In this document: piece by piece, positions 11,672 through 27,169 of the stretch
Layout of the letters: the number at the start of each line of letters is the position of its first letter
Position numbering within the stretch: position 1 is the first letter of the stretch
Origin: Lucifuga dentata
Taxonomy: Eukaryota; Chordata; Actinopteri; Ophidiiformes; Bythitidae
Assembly: GCA_014773175.1 (NCBI GenBank)
Contig: VXCM01002124.1
Span: forward strand, 1 to 64,000
DNA length: 64,000 bases
Direction: 5' to 3'
The notes under the pieces: generated by a model
Told to the model about the DNA's origin: nothing
The model's database searches: none
What the model saw: the letters and a program-made list of their open reading frames with translations, nothing else
Program-made: the position numbers and the translations under genes

Positions 11672-13356
11672 CATACCGCTGAAGGCTGTGAGGACAGCAG
11701 CTGCTGTAGCTGGTGCTGCTGCAGGAGGAGTCTCTGCTGCTCAGACAATAGACCGAGCCGTGCAGAGCTGAGGAGACAAAAAAAAAAAAAAANAAAAAAA
11801 AAAAAAAACACACACACTGAGACAACTGACAATAAACACGCCGTCTGTCTGCACACATTTTAATACACACTACAGGTTTACTTTGAAGATGTGACCAGAA
11901 AAGTGCGGACTGACGTAAACCCCAGCGTATGAAAAACAAAGACGAAAGATGGATTTCTTGAAGTACGAAGAACTCAAATTTTTCAAGAAAGCTATAAAAT
12001 CTGCTGTTGCTGACATACAAAACACACACACACACAAACACACACAATGGAGCTAAAGGTTGTGTTGATGTTGGACCAAACTTGTGTCTCACCTGTTCTT
12101 ACTAGCTGTTGAGCTGCTAGAATCCAACACGCAAGCAGAAGGAAAGAAAAAGAGGAAGAGTCCATCATCATCAAATTCACATTCAAACACCTGATGAAGC
12201 AGCGAGATGTTGTGGCGGGATGGGGGCGCTCCCCTGATATTTGGAAAGAGTTTGGGATTTCGAGCGCTCTGGTTTGGATTTGGTGACGTGACAGACGGGC
12301 TGATGTTTCTCAGCATCAACAGCATAAAGCTCAAACTTTTATCAAACAGGCCAGAGCTCTCAGCATGTCCGTGTTTGTCGCATGCCTGCAGCTGCTTCAC
12401 AGAAAAACCTTCAAGCTCTGCCAAGAACGAGCACGACGGCTGGACAACTGGAATTCCGACCCTGAAAATCACATTCCTGACAAACGCCAAACAGATTCCA
12501 GCCGCCAGGCGTACCTGTTGTTGACGGGCAGCGTGACGGCCGGAGCTGCTCCTGTAGTGTGTGTGTGTGGGCCAGCGGTGCCTGTCGGTGTCTGAATCAC
12601 CCCGTTCAGAGCCCCCACAATGCCCCCCATGCCCAGCGCGCTCCCCGCGCCGAGAGTGCCCATAAGCCCCGCCACCCCACCCAGCCCAGCGGGGGTCGTT
12701 CCCATGGCAGCGACCCCGTTGAGCTGCGGCTGAGGCGGGCTCTGGGAGACAGAGGGAGGGGTGGAGAGGGAGGAGGCGGAGCCGCTACTGCTGTGGCCCC
12801 CACATGACGTGCTGTCCTGAGAAAGAGAGAGGAAAAAAACAGCAAGTTATGACATGAATGACCAAGTATTGTTTAGCATTATATTGGTTAGCATTGTACA
12901 TGTCTTATCATGTGATGAGTGTTTTTACCTGAGCCACCACAGGTAAAGATGAGTCACTGCCTCCTTTCACATCTGCAATGCAAATTAACACCACGTTACA
13001 TTCTCCTGTGCATATGTACGTACACACACACACACACACACATTTACATGTGTTCATTATCATTCATTTTCTCTTGCATTTTTTAATTTGAATACATTTG
13101 TAATCGTGTCAAATAAAACTATCACCGACTAGATGTGCAAATTACTTTAGACTCTTCATATGTGTATATGTGTGTGTGTGTGTGTGTACCTGAGGAAACT
13201 GTGGAGGGAGTGAAAGGCACTGAAAGTTGAGCGCTGAGAAGCTGCAATCTCTCTTTCTTCATGGTTAGAGTTTTGATCTGCTCCTCCAGCCTCCTGTTCT
13301 CCTCCTGCAGCTGGTGGAGAGACTTTAACATCCCCACCACTGAGGCGGGGGGGGGN

Positions 13357-13407
<51 letters not shown>

Positions 13408-14485
13408 GAGAAACAGATACCAAACTGATTTGATCAGCTGATCAGAGAATGTGTGTGGCTCCTGGTTCAAAATGTTTCTCTACAGGTTTTCAATTGATCC
13501 CTTTCAGGATCACGAGGAAAGAAAATCTGTGTTTCCAAACCTTGACTCCAAGGTGACCTCTTGATGGGGTGGGGAGTGGGGGTGGGGTATTATATTTCTA
13601 ACACTTTTACTTCCATGTATGTATATAGCATGTAATGTGTTACACTTGTTGCGTAAAGCCGTATCGGCCTGATCTTTAATGCTGCTCACAACTCTGCCTC
13701 CACTCAAACAGCCTGAGACTGATTCAAGAAATGTATTCCACAGTGAGGTCAGAAGTCAAAGTCAGCTACAGAACAGTGACCTGGTGCTGGTCCAGACTCT
13801 AGCTCTCAAGGGCAACTCAGCCAGGAGGGTGCCTTGCAGACACAGGGACTTGAACCTGAGCTATCCCGTTAAAGGGACCGATGATGCTCTGTTGCATCTC
13901 CACCCATTCTCAATTTTCACTTTACTGATCCCAGAAGGAAGTTAAGATCAGCATCATTATCTCTCAATACGTCGAGAGATGATGAGAAAAAGGGAAGACA
14001 GAGCAAAAAAGGAACCAGACGAAGAGCAAAAGAGACGTGCAAGATCAACTGACATGCAAAGAGAAATTCTGAGAGAAACTCCACAAACTCATCTCACCAT
14101 CTCCCTGCGCTCCCTGCTGCAGCAGGAAGTTCTGCCCTTCGTTCCACTGCCTCTCCAGGAGCTGCTCTATGCTGGTGGCCACCGGGGGCAGCGATTCCCC
14201 GCCGCCCGCCCCCACCCCTAGCAACCCGAGCCCCGGCCCCAGCAACGACCCCGAGGAGTCATAGCGGATCTGCAGGCCACCAATGGGAGAGCTGAATGGA
14301 CGGAGAGAGAGCAGGGATAGAAAAGGAGAGATGGAGAGGTCAATAGGGAGATTAACGACCCAACATAAACGTCAGACAAACATAGATACTGCTGGCTATA
14401 AAACTACATCAATTTGTTGTTACAGTGGCCTCTAATGAAAAGGGGCCAGGCTTTCTGTGTGTGTGCTAGAGAGAGAGTGGGAGCA

Positions 14486-14532
<47 letters not shown>

Positions 14533-17500
14533 AGTGCGGTGTCTTGATGCGATAAATCTCGGTGTGTGCTGAGACAATCTGTTGAGTGTGAAAGAGGGAG
14601 AAAATGAGAGACAGCAGGAGAGGGAGAGCAGACAGAGAGAGGCGGCACAGCATGGGGAAGAAGTAAAAAAAGGCAACATTTTTCCACTCCATACATAAAT
14701 ACACACACTGTTTGGGTGTCACCATCACAGAATTATCCAAAGAATTATTTCAAAAAAAATGTGAGAATTTATGAAATAAATTCACACAGTGACATCAGAT
14801 TTTTTTTTAAAGTGAAAATCCTGAAGGAATCAATCTTAGTAAATGTGCTGCTTTTAACAGGAAATATATTTTTACATTCAAATTCAGCTAAATTCATCCA
14901 CGTTTAAGTTACTGTAGATCCCATTATTATATGACATTAAAAAAAAATTAAGCGCAAAATTTCAAAACAAATTACCAAATTAATGAATATTCAACCAACC
15001 TCATCTAGTGAAATTATCCATCCCACAAAGCAGTGGACAAGTAAACAAAAATGCATTTGGTTCATCAATATTCCCGTCTTGACAGATCTATGCAAACATT
15101 CCCAAAACGGAGGAAATGAAGAATTAGAGTGTCCTTCCATGAAAATGAATTAGACTTAAAAAAAAATCTAAGTGGAGTTGCAGAATGGTTACTACCTTCT
15201 AAAACACAAGTTGTTGGTGGCTGAGAGAGAGAGAGAGAGAGAGAATTGCCTGTAGGGGTAAAGAGAGAAAGGGAGAGTGTGCATGTGTGTGAGGATAGAG
15301 AGGAAGAGAGAGAAGACGAGGGGCCAGCAAAAGGAAAAAAAAAAAAAGGAAGGGGNTGTGTACTCACCGCGGGGTGGTCTTGGGAGAAACTCTTCTGGAG
15401 AAACCCTGAGCTCCAACACTGCTGCTGCCGTCTCCCACCTCCTGATCTACACACACACACACACAGAAAATCAATTGCACATCTAATACTTGTGGCTCTG
15501 CAACCTTCTAACTCACATACTCCTTTTGTATCTTTTTTTCTTTTCTCTCTCTCTCTCTCTCTCCCTCTTGGAGTCTCCCTCCCTCCCTCCTTCCCCTCTG
15601 GNTTTTCTCTCTCTCTCTCTCTCTCCCTCTTGGAGTCTCCCTCCCTCCCTCCTTCCCCTCTGGGCCCCTGGCCAACCGCTTCTTTTCATTTTCCTCAGTG
15701 AGAGTAATGAATCACACATGCACACACAAGCAAACGCACACTTTTGCATTTACACAGTCACTCACAAACTCCCCTCTACTTAAGACAGTCAATCCCAGCT
15801 TTTACCCCACCAGGTCACCACTCTAGTCGCTCTCTCGCCTCCTTTTTCAAGTCCTTTTTCTCTTGTAACCCTTTCCATGCTGACACCTCCCTCCAGCCAC
15901 TCGAAAGCAAAGAGAAACGACTGCCAAAATAAACAGGCCACATGCGTACAAATGCATTACACACACACACCTTGCACGTTTGCGCCCATGTGACTGAAAA
16001 ACCAAATTTCAAGCTGACGTTGCTGTGAACTCATGCTGTCTGCAAAATGTTGAAGCAAAAATAATAATAAATAAAATCTCTAGAATAAAAGGATATAGGT
16101 AAAGTGAAGTGTTTCAAATGCCAACCAAGAATTTTTTCTGAAGAATCCACTCACGCACACACCCTGTGGCCTCTTGTCATTCAAGCTGATTAGCGTGTTG
16201 ACCTGCAGGTCAGAGTGGATCTGGCTCTGATGACTGCTGACTGGCAGCAGGAACTAGCTGCCTTCCTCCTCCTCATTCAACCCACTTCTCTTCTCCTTTT
16301 TTTTCTCTTCTTTTCCTCCTCTACGTTAAACCAGATGTCTTGCATCAGGAAGTGGCTGCCCTGATTACAAATGCCACCTCTTACTCTCTCATCATATCCT
16401 CTGTGAAAGACAGATAATAACCCACTTTGCCATCTCCACTATTCTTCGACAAGAGTTCCAGAAGACACCTCTTTCCTTCCTCCTCCTTCCTTCCTCAGCC
16501 TTTTGCCCGTTAGTATGACAGAGGGTTGGATGTTCAGGCATGTAAATATGTTGCATGTGTGTGCGTGTTTATGTCTCTGTTTGTTTGTTTGTATGCATGC
16601 ATGAAAGACAGGAAGTGATCAAATTGTGTAACTGGAGCTGTGAGAGGAACTTCAAAATATCACAAGCAGTGACCTTTAACCTCTCTGTGGGACAAAAGGG
16701 GAGTGACCCATCCATTATCTGCATCTCTTTCTCTCTTTCTGACACATGTATACCTGGGACGCATGTACACACAAACACGCACGCATAGGCAGACACACAC
16801 CGCCGTACCTGCTGGTGAAGCCTCAGATTGGGCGATGAGTGCTGCCATTGCTGAGTTCGGGTTCAGCCTGTTACCGAACATGTGGGAGGGAGCCATGTTA
16901 AAAACGGACCCCGGCAGACCGCTCACCTAGAGAGCGAGAGCGAGAGCGAGAGAGAGAGAGAGAAAGAAGATGATTTGTTTAAAAAATACTACATGAGAAG
17001 CCATATTTCAATTTATTACTTTTTTTTTTTTAAAACCACCTTCCATCATGCCTGACAAAGTTTTTTTTTTTTTTTTTTNTTTTTTTTTTTTTTTTTTAAG
17101 CTCAGATCAGTTATAATTTCGGTTGAAATAATAACACCAATTAATAGTTTTTGAATACTGAAGCAATGTTGTGGGAATTTGTGAGAATGAGTGGGAATTT
17201 TTATTATTAGACATATTTAAATGAAATGCTGCATAGTTACAGGTGGTCCTTTATTTAGGTTTTTGGGTGACACCAACTTTTTTGATGGGTCTGACTGGTT
17301 TTTATATATTTAATGAGTATCCACCTGATCAATCTGGGTTATTATTCCATTTTCTGTGTGTATTTAATGCCAGTACAGCTTATTAAAATGGAGGTAAAAA
17401 AAAAATTTGAACGTGAATATGGCGACACCTTTACACAAACAACAGTATATTATGAAGCTCATTATTCTGTCCCACACACCCACCCACCCACCCACCCACA

Positions 17501-18302
17501 CACCCACACACACACACGGCTGAAAGTGCCTCGGCACCCCTACAGTATGCTGACATGCTGACAAAGTGTTTCTGAAGCATAGAGTTTAATCCAATTAAGG
17601 CATTTCCCAAATAAGGTCTGTGGAGTTAAGGGCGGGTGGAGTGGGTGTGGTGGGGTGGGTGGGAGGGAGAAGAGCAAGGGAGGAGCATCAGGAGGGAAAN
17701 GGAGTGGGTGTGGTGGGGTGGGTGGGAGGGAGAAGAGCAAGGGAGGAGCATCAGGAGGGAAATCAGATCTATTTGAAAGAACAAAATGGCTGACTGTTTT
17801 GGTTGATGAGAAGTTAAAAGGTGACACTGGAGAAGCACAAAGCACAGAGGCTCTTCCTCACTTTGTTTGAACTTTCGGGAGCTCGAAATGCCCAACGTCA
17901 CATTTACCTTAAATATTGATCATCCTAAAGTCTTCACACAACGGTGAAAAGTCATAAACCGCCATTATAAAATAAAGTACAAAGAACTGATGCATCCAAA
18001 TCACTGAAAAATGGAAAATATCCTCAAAAAAATCACTTAATTGTTGAATTCCAAGATGGACTCTTGCGGAACCCCCTCCCCTTTCAGTTTTTCCCCACTG
18101 AAATGACTTTAGTTTTCTTTCATGCCCCCCTCCTCTGAGCCATAATCCTGCCCCCCTTCCCATCAACATTCATTTTTCATTTACATCCATTTTTCATTCA
18201 GTCTTTCTTGCACCCTCTTTCCCTGTCCTGGGCTGACAGCCAATAACAGTAGGTTGAGAGTCTGTTGGTGGACTGAAAATAGCAAATGGTCTCTGTTGCT
18301 CA

Positions 18303-18342
<40 letters not shown>

Positions 18343-20180
18343 CATTGAGGGAAGCCTGTTGTTGGCATCATTCTGCCGTTGCATAATTTCTGTGGACTGG
18401 ATTCAGAGCGTGTGTGTCCCTGATGCCCTGAGGTTTTCTTCACACGTTACGAACCAACACACACCGTTTCAGACAATCTGGAGTGACAAGATTGGGGGGG
18501 GAGGGGAATCTTTCTCTTCCTCCGTCTTGTTATCTGCTGCTGCTCTCTTTCCATCTCTTCTTGTCACTCACAGTCACCACTAGTGTACAGTGCTAACTCT
18601 TCTATCCACGCTGCAAACAGGTGTAATATGCAGCGCTTCCCTGGGCCTCTCGCCCTATAATACACGCTGAAACGGAGGGATGAGGCTGGCAAAATAAAGG
18701 CATGAGTGCAACCTCACCCTCCGACCCCCCTCCTTCCCTCCATCTTTCCCTACTGTGGCGCTTGTCAGATGTCATTACATCACAGCACAACGGATGGAGG
18801 AAGAGAAATGGAAGAGCAGATGAGGACAGAGAGTAAGGAGGTCGGGGGTGAGAGAAAGTGTGTGAATGTGTGTGAGGTGGTAAATGGACGAGGGAGAAAA
18901 ATGGAGTTGGGTGGACAGAGACGGAGGTCTTTGGGTTACGTTCTCAAAGGACGGATGCAGGGGTCAAGGACTGAAGATTTTGGGGGGCCGGACTGATTAT
19001 TAGAGGGGGTTGAGTTGTTGAAGTTGGAATCGACACCTTCACTTCTCAGTGTAAACAATTTAAAGGACCATACCACCCATTTTGCATGTTTGAGCCTAAT
19101 ATATTCAATTTTCATACATGTAAGGTTACTGACAATCATTTCCCAAAGCATACTACTGGAACGGTGAGTTAAAAAATGTTCCTCCCTTCCAGACTGCCAT
19201 TGGTTTCAGTTCATTCTGGTATGCTATTAAAATCAACTTGTTGATGCATGAAACATTCTTGGGATAGGTAATTCATCGTCGCGAACATTCAGGTTTTTTT
19301 TTAGAAGTTACATAATTTTAGCGTTTAAACGCAATAAAAAGCACAGAGTGAATGTATGTCTCCACCNTTTAGAAGTTACATAATTTTAGCGTTTAAACGC
19401 AATAAAAAGCACAGAGTGAATGTATGTCTCCACCGAGGAATATAGTCCCAAAAGAGGACTTGCGTTTATTGAAAAATTTAAATGACCATGACTTCAGAAG
19501 GCTGCGTAACTATTAACAGGTGAAACATCAACTTTTAAAGTATATCACTTAAATATTTGATTTTGAACGATTAAGAGATTTTGCAAAATATAAGGAAAGC
19601 TGAAATACAGTTTTAACCTTTAGGAAATGGTTGTCAGTAACGTAACAAGCATAAAAATTGAATATATTAGGCTCAAACATGCAAAATAACCGGCATGGTC
19701 CTTTAAACCCATGAGATGCATCAAAACCTGATGCATTTTGAAGGAAAGCAAATAAATTTTGGACAGAAGTTCCATTCATTTTTAAAAGAAAATCACAGAT
19801 GCTTTTCCCTCTGTCGTCTTTGATCTCTTCACTAAATGATATGTAATAAAAATTCATTTTAAATAATAAACCTGCTCAGTGAGGGGAGTTGTTAGTACAT
19901 TTTGAGTCACAGATTCTGCGATACGTTCCCACAAAAAGGACATATTTTTGTACCCTGTACCAGTGTAATAGCTTGCTGAGAAAACACAATTCATACAAGA
20001 TCATACAACAACACACGTTTCACACGTAATTAATGTGCAGCGGATTAATAGTAATAGTGCTGAGAGATTTGCTGCTAAAGACTTTTAATTAATGTGCGTT
20101 GATTTGTGTTCCCACAGTTTATCAGCACTTCAGCTCAAAAATGCGAGAAATGTAGGTGAATGGACAGATGTAGAAAATGC

Positions 20181-20233
<53 letters not shown>

Positions 20234-23200
20234 ATTCTTCAAAAAAAATCTTGGTTGGCATTTGAAATACTTCACTAAACCTTGAAAAAGTGAAAGCAGA
20301 GGAACCAGTGGAATTTTTCTGATTGTAACTGTTCAAATGTAGACATTCACCAACCCAACAGTTTATTCATCTGCTACCGACTGTTTTCTTGAGTAAACTC
20401 GTTTCTGAAAAATAATTTGCTAAACTGAGATAGCAAAAGTTTGTCTTTATTACAGAGATTTTCTTTTTTTTTTTTTTTTNTTTTTTTTTTTTTTGCTTCA
20501 ACATGTTGCACACAGTCACAGCTTGACTTCACAGCGACATCAGCTTGAAATTTGGTTTTTCCAGTCAGTCACACGCTTGACTAAAAGGTTTAAACATCCT
20601 AGTTTTCTCCTGAGCTTCAATACTTCAGTAAATTCATTTTCTCCACCAGTAAAACACACAAACAGTTTACAGCAAAATGTCTTTATTATCCAAACAACGA
20701 TTCATGCTTTGTTCTCACCCTCAGCAGCAATTCCTGGCCTGGAAAAAGGACCCAAGCCAGCAACATGACTGTCTTTCACAGGTGTATCCTATTTGATTTT
20801 TTTTTTTGGTAAAATTATCTATTTTTTGGTAAAGTGCCTGTATGGTGATAAAGATAACCAATGACAGAGGAATTATAGGTTCTATCTTGAACATTCTGAC
20901 TGTATGTTGTTTTCAGAGGCCTCTACTTGCAATATATTCTGTGTAATTCTCTTAATACGCAATTTGGCGTGGTCCAGGAAGAGGGGCCATGCACCTATAA
21001 AGAGTGCTCCTGACAAAGTGGAGGGAGAGTTGCTGTAGCTGTCATGTTGAGAATGTTGAGATGGAAATGTAGAACCAGATTTCTTTTTCTTGTAAATAGT
21101 GTAAATAGTTATTTTTGCGAGATTCCAATAAATTTTCTTCTTCGCACTACTGGACATCATTCGGTTTGCCATCTTTTAATTCTTAAAGTATTTTGTTCTT
21201 GATTTTTTTGACGGTTTGTGAGTGGACGTTTCAGTTTCAGTAAAATTTCTCTCATCAGGAACAGAATGTGACTGTGTGTGTGTGTGCGTGCGTGCATGCA
21301 TGTATGTATAAGAAGAAAAATGGGTGTTAAGTTTGAACTCACATGCGTGGAGGCCATGCTGGTTAATGGTGCGGTGGCAGTGAATGGAGAGGGTGGAGCC
21401 AAGGAGGGTGTGGCCTGCTGTTGCTGTGACAACTCAGAGTTGGCTCCGCCCACAGCGACTGCTCCAATGCCTGATGATGAAACATTAGCAGCAGAGAAAA
21501 TGCCTGTGAAGTTAATGGACATTAACGGCTTTATTTTCTACTATTACAATGAAATACGATAAAAGTAGAATATGCTGTTTTTGATTTTAAAATTACGAAG
21601 AGTCTTTGAGCCATGCAAAATTTTAGATGTAATAACAGAATGTAATATTTTCCCTATTAATTTGTGTTTCACAAGGATAAAACTGATAATTGAAAAATGA
21701 AATTACTGAAAATCTGAGATGATCTTCAAAAAAGCCTGTCTGCTTCTGGTGTCAGATACTTTTTATTCCTTTAGCACCTTTATAATTATCTATATCTTAG
21801 TAAAATCAATTATGCAGGAACCCACTCAGGTTAACACACAGAGAAATGGCTGCCAGCTTGTTCAACCAAAGTGTAGAAATCTGACAACAAAAACTGTCCA
21901 CACATCCACATCAGTCACATTAAGCTTTTAAACTGGAAGAAACACACAAAACATGCAAATTTATTCTCTACAATAGATAAAGCTATATTACTCTATTTGA
22001 GCTCATTATTAATCACCTACACACACCAACTGTTCTATTTTCACACACGCATGCGCTATTCTCTCTCTCTCTCTCGCTCACTCACTCACTCATTCCCCCC
22101 TGTGCTCACCCACTAACCAGGGATGAGCCCTGCCCCTGCCCCCCTTTGACCCCAACAGAGGAGGGGGAGAAAGGGCCCCTCAGCCCCACAAAAGCCTGAA
22201 TGGCTCAGGGCAGCACACATTCACTAGGGGAACAAGAGATCTTTGTGCCAGGAGGGGAGGGTATGAGGAGAGAGCGAGAGAGAGAGAGAGCGAGAGAGCG
22301 AGACCTCATGAGCCTAAAATACTATTTATAACAATTTCTAATAACAATATGCACCAGTACAGTTAATATCAGAGCCTGCTGGGAGCTCCTGTAGCCAAAC
22401 TGTTTATCAGAGAATTCATCTGATTGATTAGACATAAAAAGCTATTAACTGTTTTATTGTGTTTATATGGGAATTATAAGAATGCAGAAGTTAATTAATG
22501 TCCCAAGCAGAAATTGCTGTTACAAATTACAGGGTACAAATGAAGTGATTATAAAAATAATTCTAGCATTTGCTGTAAAGACTTATGTTGTGTTAGCTTA
22601 TCAAACCAGTTAGCAGCTTATAACTGTTTTTTAATGTAACAGCTGTAACTTTAAGGTTAAATATAATATACAAAATTTAAACAAATTCAATTGTAAATTT
22701 AGATTTAAAAGATGTCTAAATTAAATGACAAGATTTTAAATTTTTGAATATTTTCCACATTTTCATAATGATGCTAAAAATGATGTTATAACACAGTTTA
22801 GAAACTACTAATTTATGACCTGGAAGTTTTAAATACATTATATTTTTATTACATATTTATTTTAAATATTGCGCTTTTGGGTGAAAACCTCCAAATTCCA
22901 AATCTGATGGTTCTCAGGCTTAAATAAAGAATTATACTCAATAATGGGTTAAAAAAAAAAATCTGTAAGCCTTGTGTGAATAAAACTTATACAAAACAAA
23001 TTAGAAAACATAAAACATATTGCAGATTTACATTTTCAGTAACTGTTGACAACTCTGGTGACTGAACTTTGAAACATTAGAATTATAACCTGACATAAAT
23101 GTAAATGTAGGACCACAAAGGAAACAAAAGAACTGACATTTTCTCCATACACAGCTCTAATACACAAGCCACAGCTTGTAAAACTTATAAACTCTCCGTG

Positions 23201-23727
23201 TGATCAATAATATGAAGCCCCTGCAGCAGAAAGCCTCCATTGCCTGACCTTCCTCTTCCCTTTCTTTCACATTCTGCAGCTCTGAAAGTGTCCAAATATT
23301 AGCATTAGCTGTTCTGTCAAGTCGAACCAGGATCGTTCATTGGAAATCTATGCTGTGTATTTGGGGAGTGCTGAAACTGAAGTATGGTGGAAAACTGCAC
23401 TAACTGATTAATGGATCACATTCTGACAGTAAATAGCTGAATCAGTGTTTAATATCAATTCTGTTTCAGAAGGACATTTCCATTCACATAGCGGGGCGAG
23501 GCAGAATATTGGGGCCCATTAGCTTGTTTTTTTTGACAAACTGCAGACAGAGTCATTTAATCATGTTTAAGAACGGAATGTAGAGACAAACATGGAAGAC
23601 CACGTGGCAACAGAGAGACACTTGTTATTCTGAGAAGTTTCTAGCGCAAAAAGATAAACAGGAATATATTTAAACATTGCATCAATGTGTAGAAGGAGCA
23701 GGGCTTTGTCAAATGCAGCGTGTGTGC

Positions 23728-23778
<51 letters not shown>

Positions 23779-24121
23779 GTGCATAGAAAATTTATGTGGG
23801 TAGCAGATTGATAAAGCCATGTCAATTTAATAGCCATCAACAATATGGGGCAACAACCAAATTCAATAGCCTGAGCAATTATAAGCAAAAAGGCCTGAAA
23901 CAATGCACATTCAGGTTTTAAATTAAGGGGCGAGAACGATAAATTCAACTCAAATTATTCCACTTCACCGTGCACACATTCAGCTTTCACATTGCTGTTT
24001 AGGAAGCACACACTTATTACTAACACACATGAAAGAGCTGTCACTTTCAAACTGTTTGCCTTCAATTTTTAGATGTGTTTGTTTGTTGGAAGCTTTCTGC
24101 ATAATGCATGTGTATGTGTGT

Positions 24122-24180
<59 letters not shown>

Positions 24181-25991
24181 ATGAGAATATTATTAGCATA
24201 ATAGTTTATTACCTGGTCAATGTACAATAACATAGTATAATGTTAATGTCCAATATTTACAGTTTGTTACATTTGTGTATGAGCTATTTTTAATGTTATG
24301 TATTTTATATTTTGAATATAAGTTATTAATAGTTTTTGAACGTTATATATTTTACATTTTGTATATAACTTTTTAATAGTTATGGGGGTTTTATTTATTT
24401 ATTTTTTATATTTTGTGGATTATTGAACAGCTTTTTTTTAACATCTCTTCATTCTCCTTTTTATTTACCTTATTTTTTTTTTATTATGCTTTTGTAACAA
24501 GACGAAGCACCAATAAACATTTTCATATGCAAATACATGGCTGAAAAACAATTCTCATTTTTTATAAACTCTTTTTTAATCAACTGAATGCAATAAACCT
24601 TCTGCTGCATGAAATTATTTTACGGTTCAAATTGACCAAACCAGTGTTACACTGTTAAATAAAAAGAGATTTACTGAATAATAAAACAAATGATCCACAG
24701 TTATTTAGAGAAAAATATTAAAATTTTTAAAATGATTAATATGATTAAAAACTTAGACTGAAAAATTTGTAAACTGTTAGTAAAATTTCACAGCCTCCCA
24801 CAATATTTCTGCTCACTGATTTCTTTTAGTGCAAAAAGAGTTAAAAAAAAAACAAAAACAAACAAACACACATACACACATTAAGGTCATATGTGAGAAC
24901 ACAATTTTTCATAATTTAGCAATAAGCTTTTGTAATTTAAATAAAATCCTGATCATTAAATATTTTTCTGGTTCTCACTATTTTTCTTTCCATAAAATTT
25001 AGAATCAAGACTTAAGTCTATAATTTAAATGCTCTACATGTTTAAAAATGGCAAAAATAAACTTCCATAAATTAGACTGTTACAATTTTTTGCACATTCC
25101 TAAATTATTGTGCTTGATGTGTTTTTCAAAAAGAAAATTTGAACATTTTCTGGGAAAAAATTATTTATTCATTTACTTTCAGCATTACCTAATCTACAGC
25201 AGATGGAACGCTAAAGTTTATTTATCATTTTGATTTGCTTTCTCTAGAACATGCCCAGGAGCACACGCACATGTGCACGCACGCACACACACACACACAC
25301 ACACCAGATGAAATCACAACATCTTTCCTCCCCCACTCCATGGTCTCATTGTGCTCTGCTAGCTNTGTCAAACATTAACCTAGCCAAAATCTAACCCCCT
25401 GCCTCTCCCACCCACCAACACATATCTATCAGCCTAACTATCTATCCGTCAGCAGACAGGATAGAGGGGAAACTGCAAGATCCTCCCCATTACTGCCCTG
25501 CATTAACCCTCAGCTAAATATTTACAGTAGGAAGAGGAACACATGATTCTCACACACACCACATTTCCACCACTGCTTGCCTATCTGCTTTCACCAGTTG
25601 TGGTCAGAAATGCCACCACTGCTGTTCAGAATGCACAAGCACCAAAAACCATGTGTACGTATAGAATCAAACCCAAAATTATTCCCAACCACCACTGCTG
25701 CAAGACATTAGATCCTCCGGTCTGACTGGCCAAACTCCTGCTCAAAACTATTACAACATATCCACTAAACACACACTTTTTTACAATCATTACAGCAAAA
25801 TCACACAGATCAAATTTAATTGTATAAAATAAAAATAATGAGGTTTATGGGAAATATTATTTGGTGGCTATGTACCAGTACTTTCATGTGGTTTTGAGTT
25901 TAATCAAATCCTGACACCAAGTCAAACATCAGCTGACTCCATTGCCAATTAAAATGTTCACGTTTCAATGCAAGGTTTATTTCTGCAAATC

Positions 25992-26028
<37 letters not shown>

Positions 26029-27133
26029 AAACAATCCAAATAACCATTATGTATCCTTTAAAATCTATCAGAATCAGTGGAATCAATAGACCTTTAAGTA
26101 GCATCTATGCCGTTTTGCTACAGCACAAATTTTCTTTTTTATAACTATTAAAAAAAATGCAATCAAATAAAACAGTGCTGCAATAAATCCTACTGAATAG
26201 CTGAAAAGCTGATAATAATCATTTTAGTTGACACTGAGTTAGATGTGTTGATTGAATCTATGGTCATTTTTTTTTGTGGTGTTGGCAGCATTATACAGAA
26301 ATGTGTTTCTGATCTTTTGTCCGATGCTCATTTACACACACGAGGGGTACAGAACATTAGAAACACCTCTCAAAATCAATGTAATGCAATGTGATGTCTC
26401 AACAATGCTAACCTCACGTGTTGTGCGGCGTCATGTTTGATCTGTGTGCACACGAGACCATGCACACACATTTACACTTTTAACTGCGCGAGGCGTCAAC
26501 AGGTGAGGCGAGGAGACGAGAAATGGGGAGAAAGAGAGTAAAAGTTGGGAGTGACAAGCAGCTGAGAGGTGGGAGGGAGAAACAAAAGAGTGGTAATTCT
26601 GGAAGAATGGGGGAGATGTGTGCATGTGTGTTTGCGTGGGGTGGGGGTGGGGGGAAGTACTGAGCCGTCTCCATCAGAGGGGAACTCCACAGCATAAAAA
26701 CAGTTGCCAAGCAACTGAATACCGATGACAAAAAAACAACATACATAGCACTTCAGCATGTGTGTTTAAATACCACATATACATCCTTCCCCCCTNCACA
26801 CACACACACACACACACACACACACCACATGTATACAAACAAGGAGCAAGTTTCAAAGGTGTGTCAAATCCATGCCACTTTGTAGGCATTCTTGTTTAAT
26901 TTCCAGCAGTTAGTGGAGAATGTCAGGAAAGCTACAACAATGCTACGCGCACACACATTTCCCTTTTCCTCAAATCCTTTTTGATGAGAATAAGTGAGAT
27001 GCAATAACTTGTCACCAGAACCAAAACTGGTAAAATATATATATATATATTAAATTTTAGCTGCTAATAACATTTCAGAATGTTTGACGACCCTGCACAC
27101 CTGTAGCAAAAACATACCGAATCGTTGTGTGTA

Positions 27134-27169
<36 letters not shown>

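Larger units (their letters stand above)
16927..21342 (-). other. mllt10 intron 12
   Basis: 4.4 kb. Contains MITE copy A, gap-joined duplications at 17638-17762 and 19300-19434, CA and GT arrays at 18303-18345 and 20184-20231, and poly-T runs with Ns at 17079 and 20480. No exon recognised. Confidence 0.7.
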
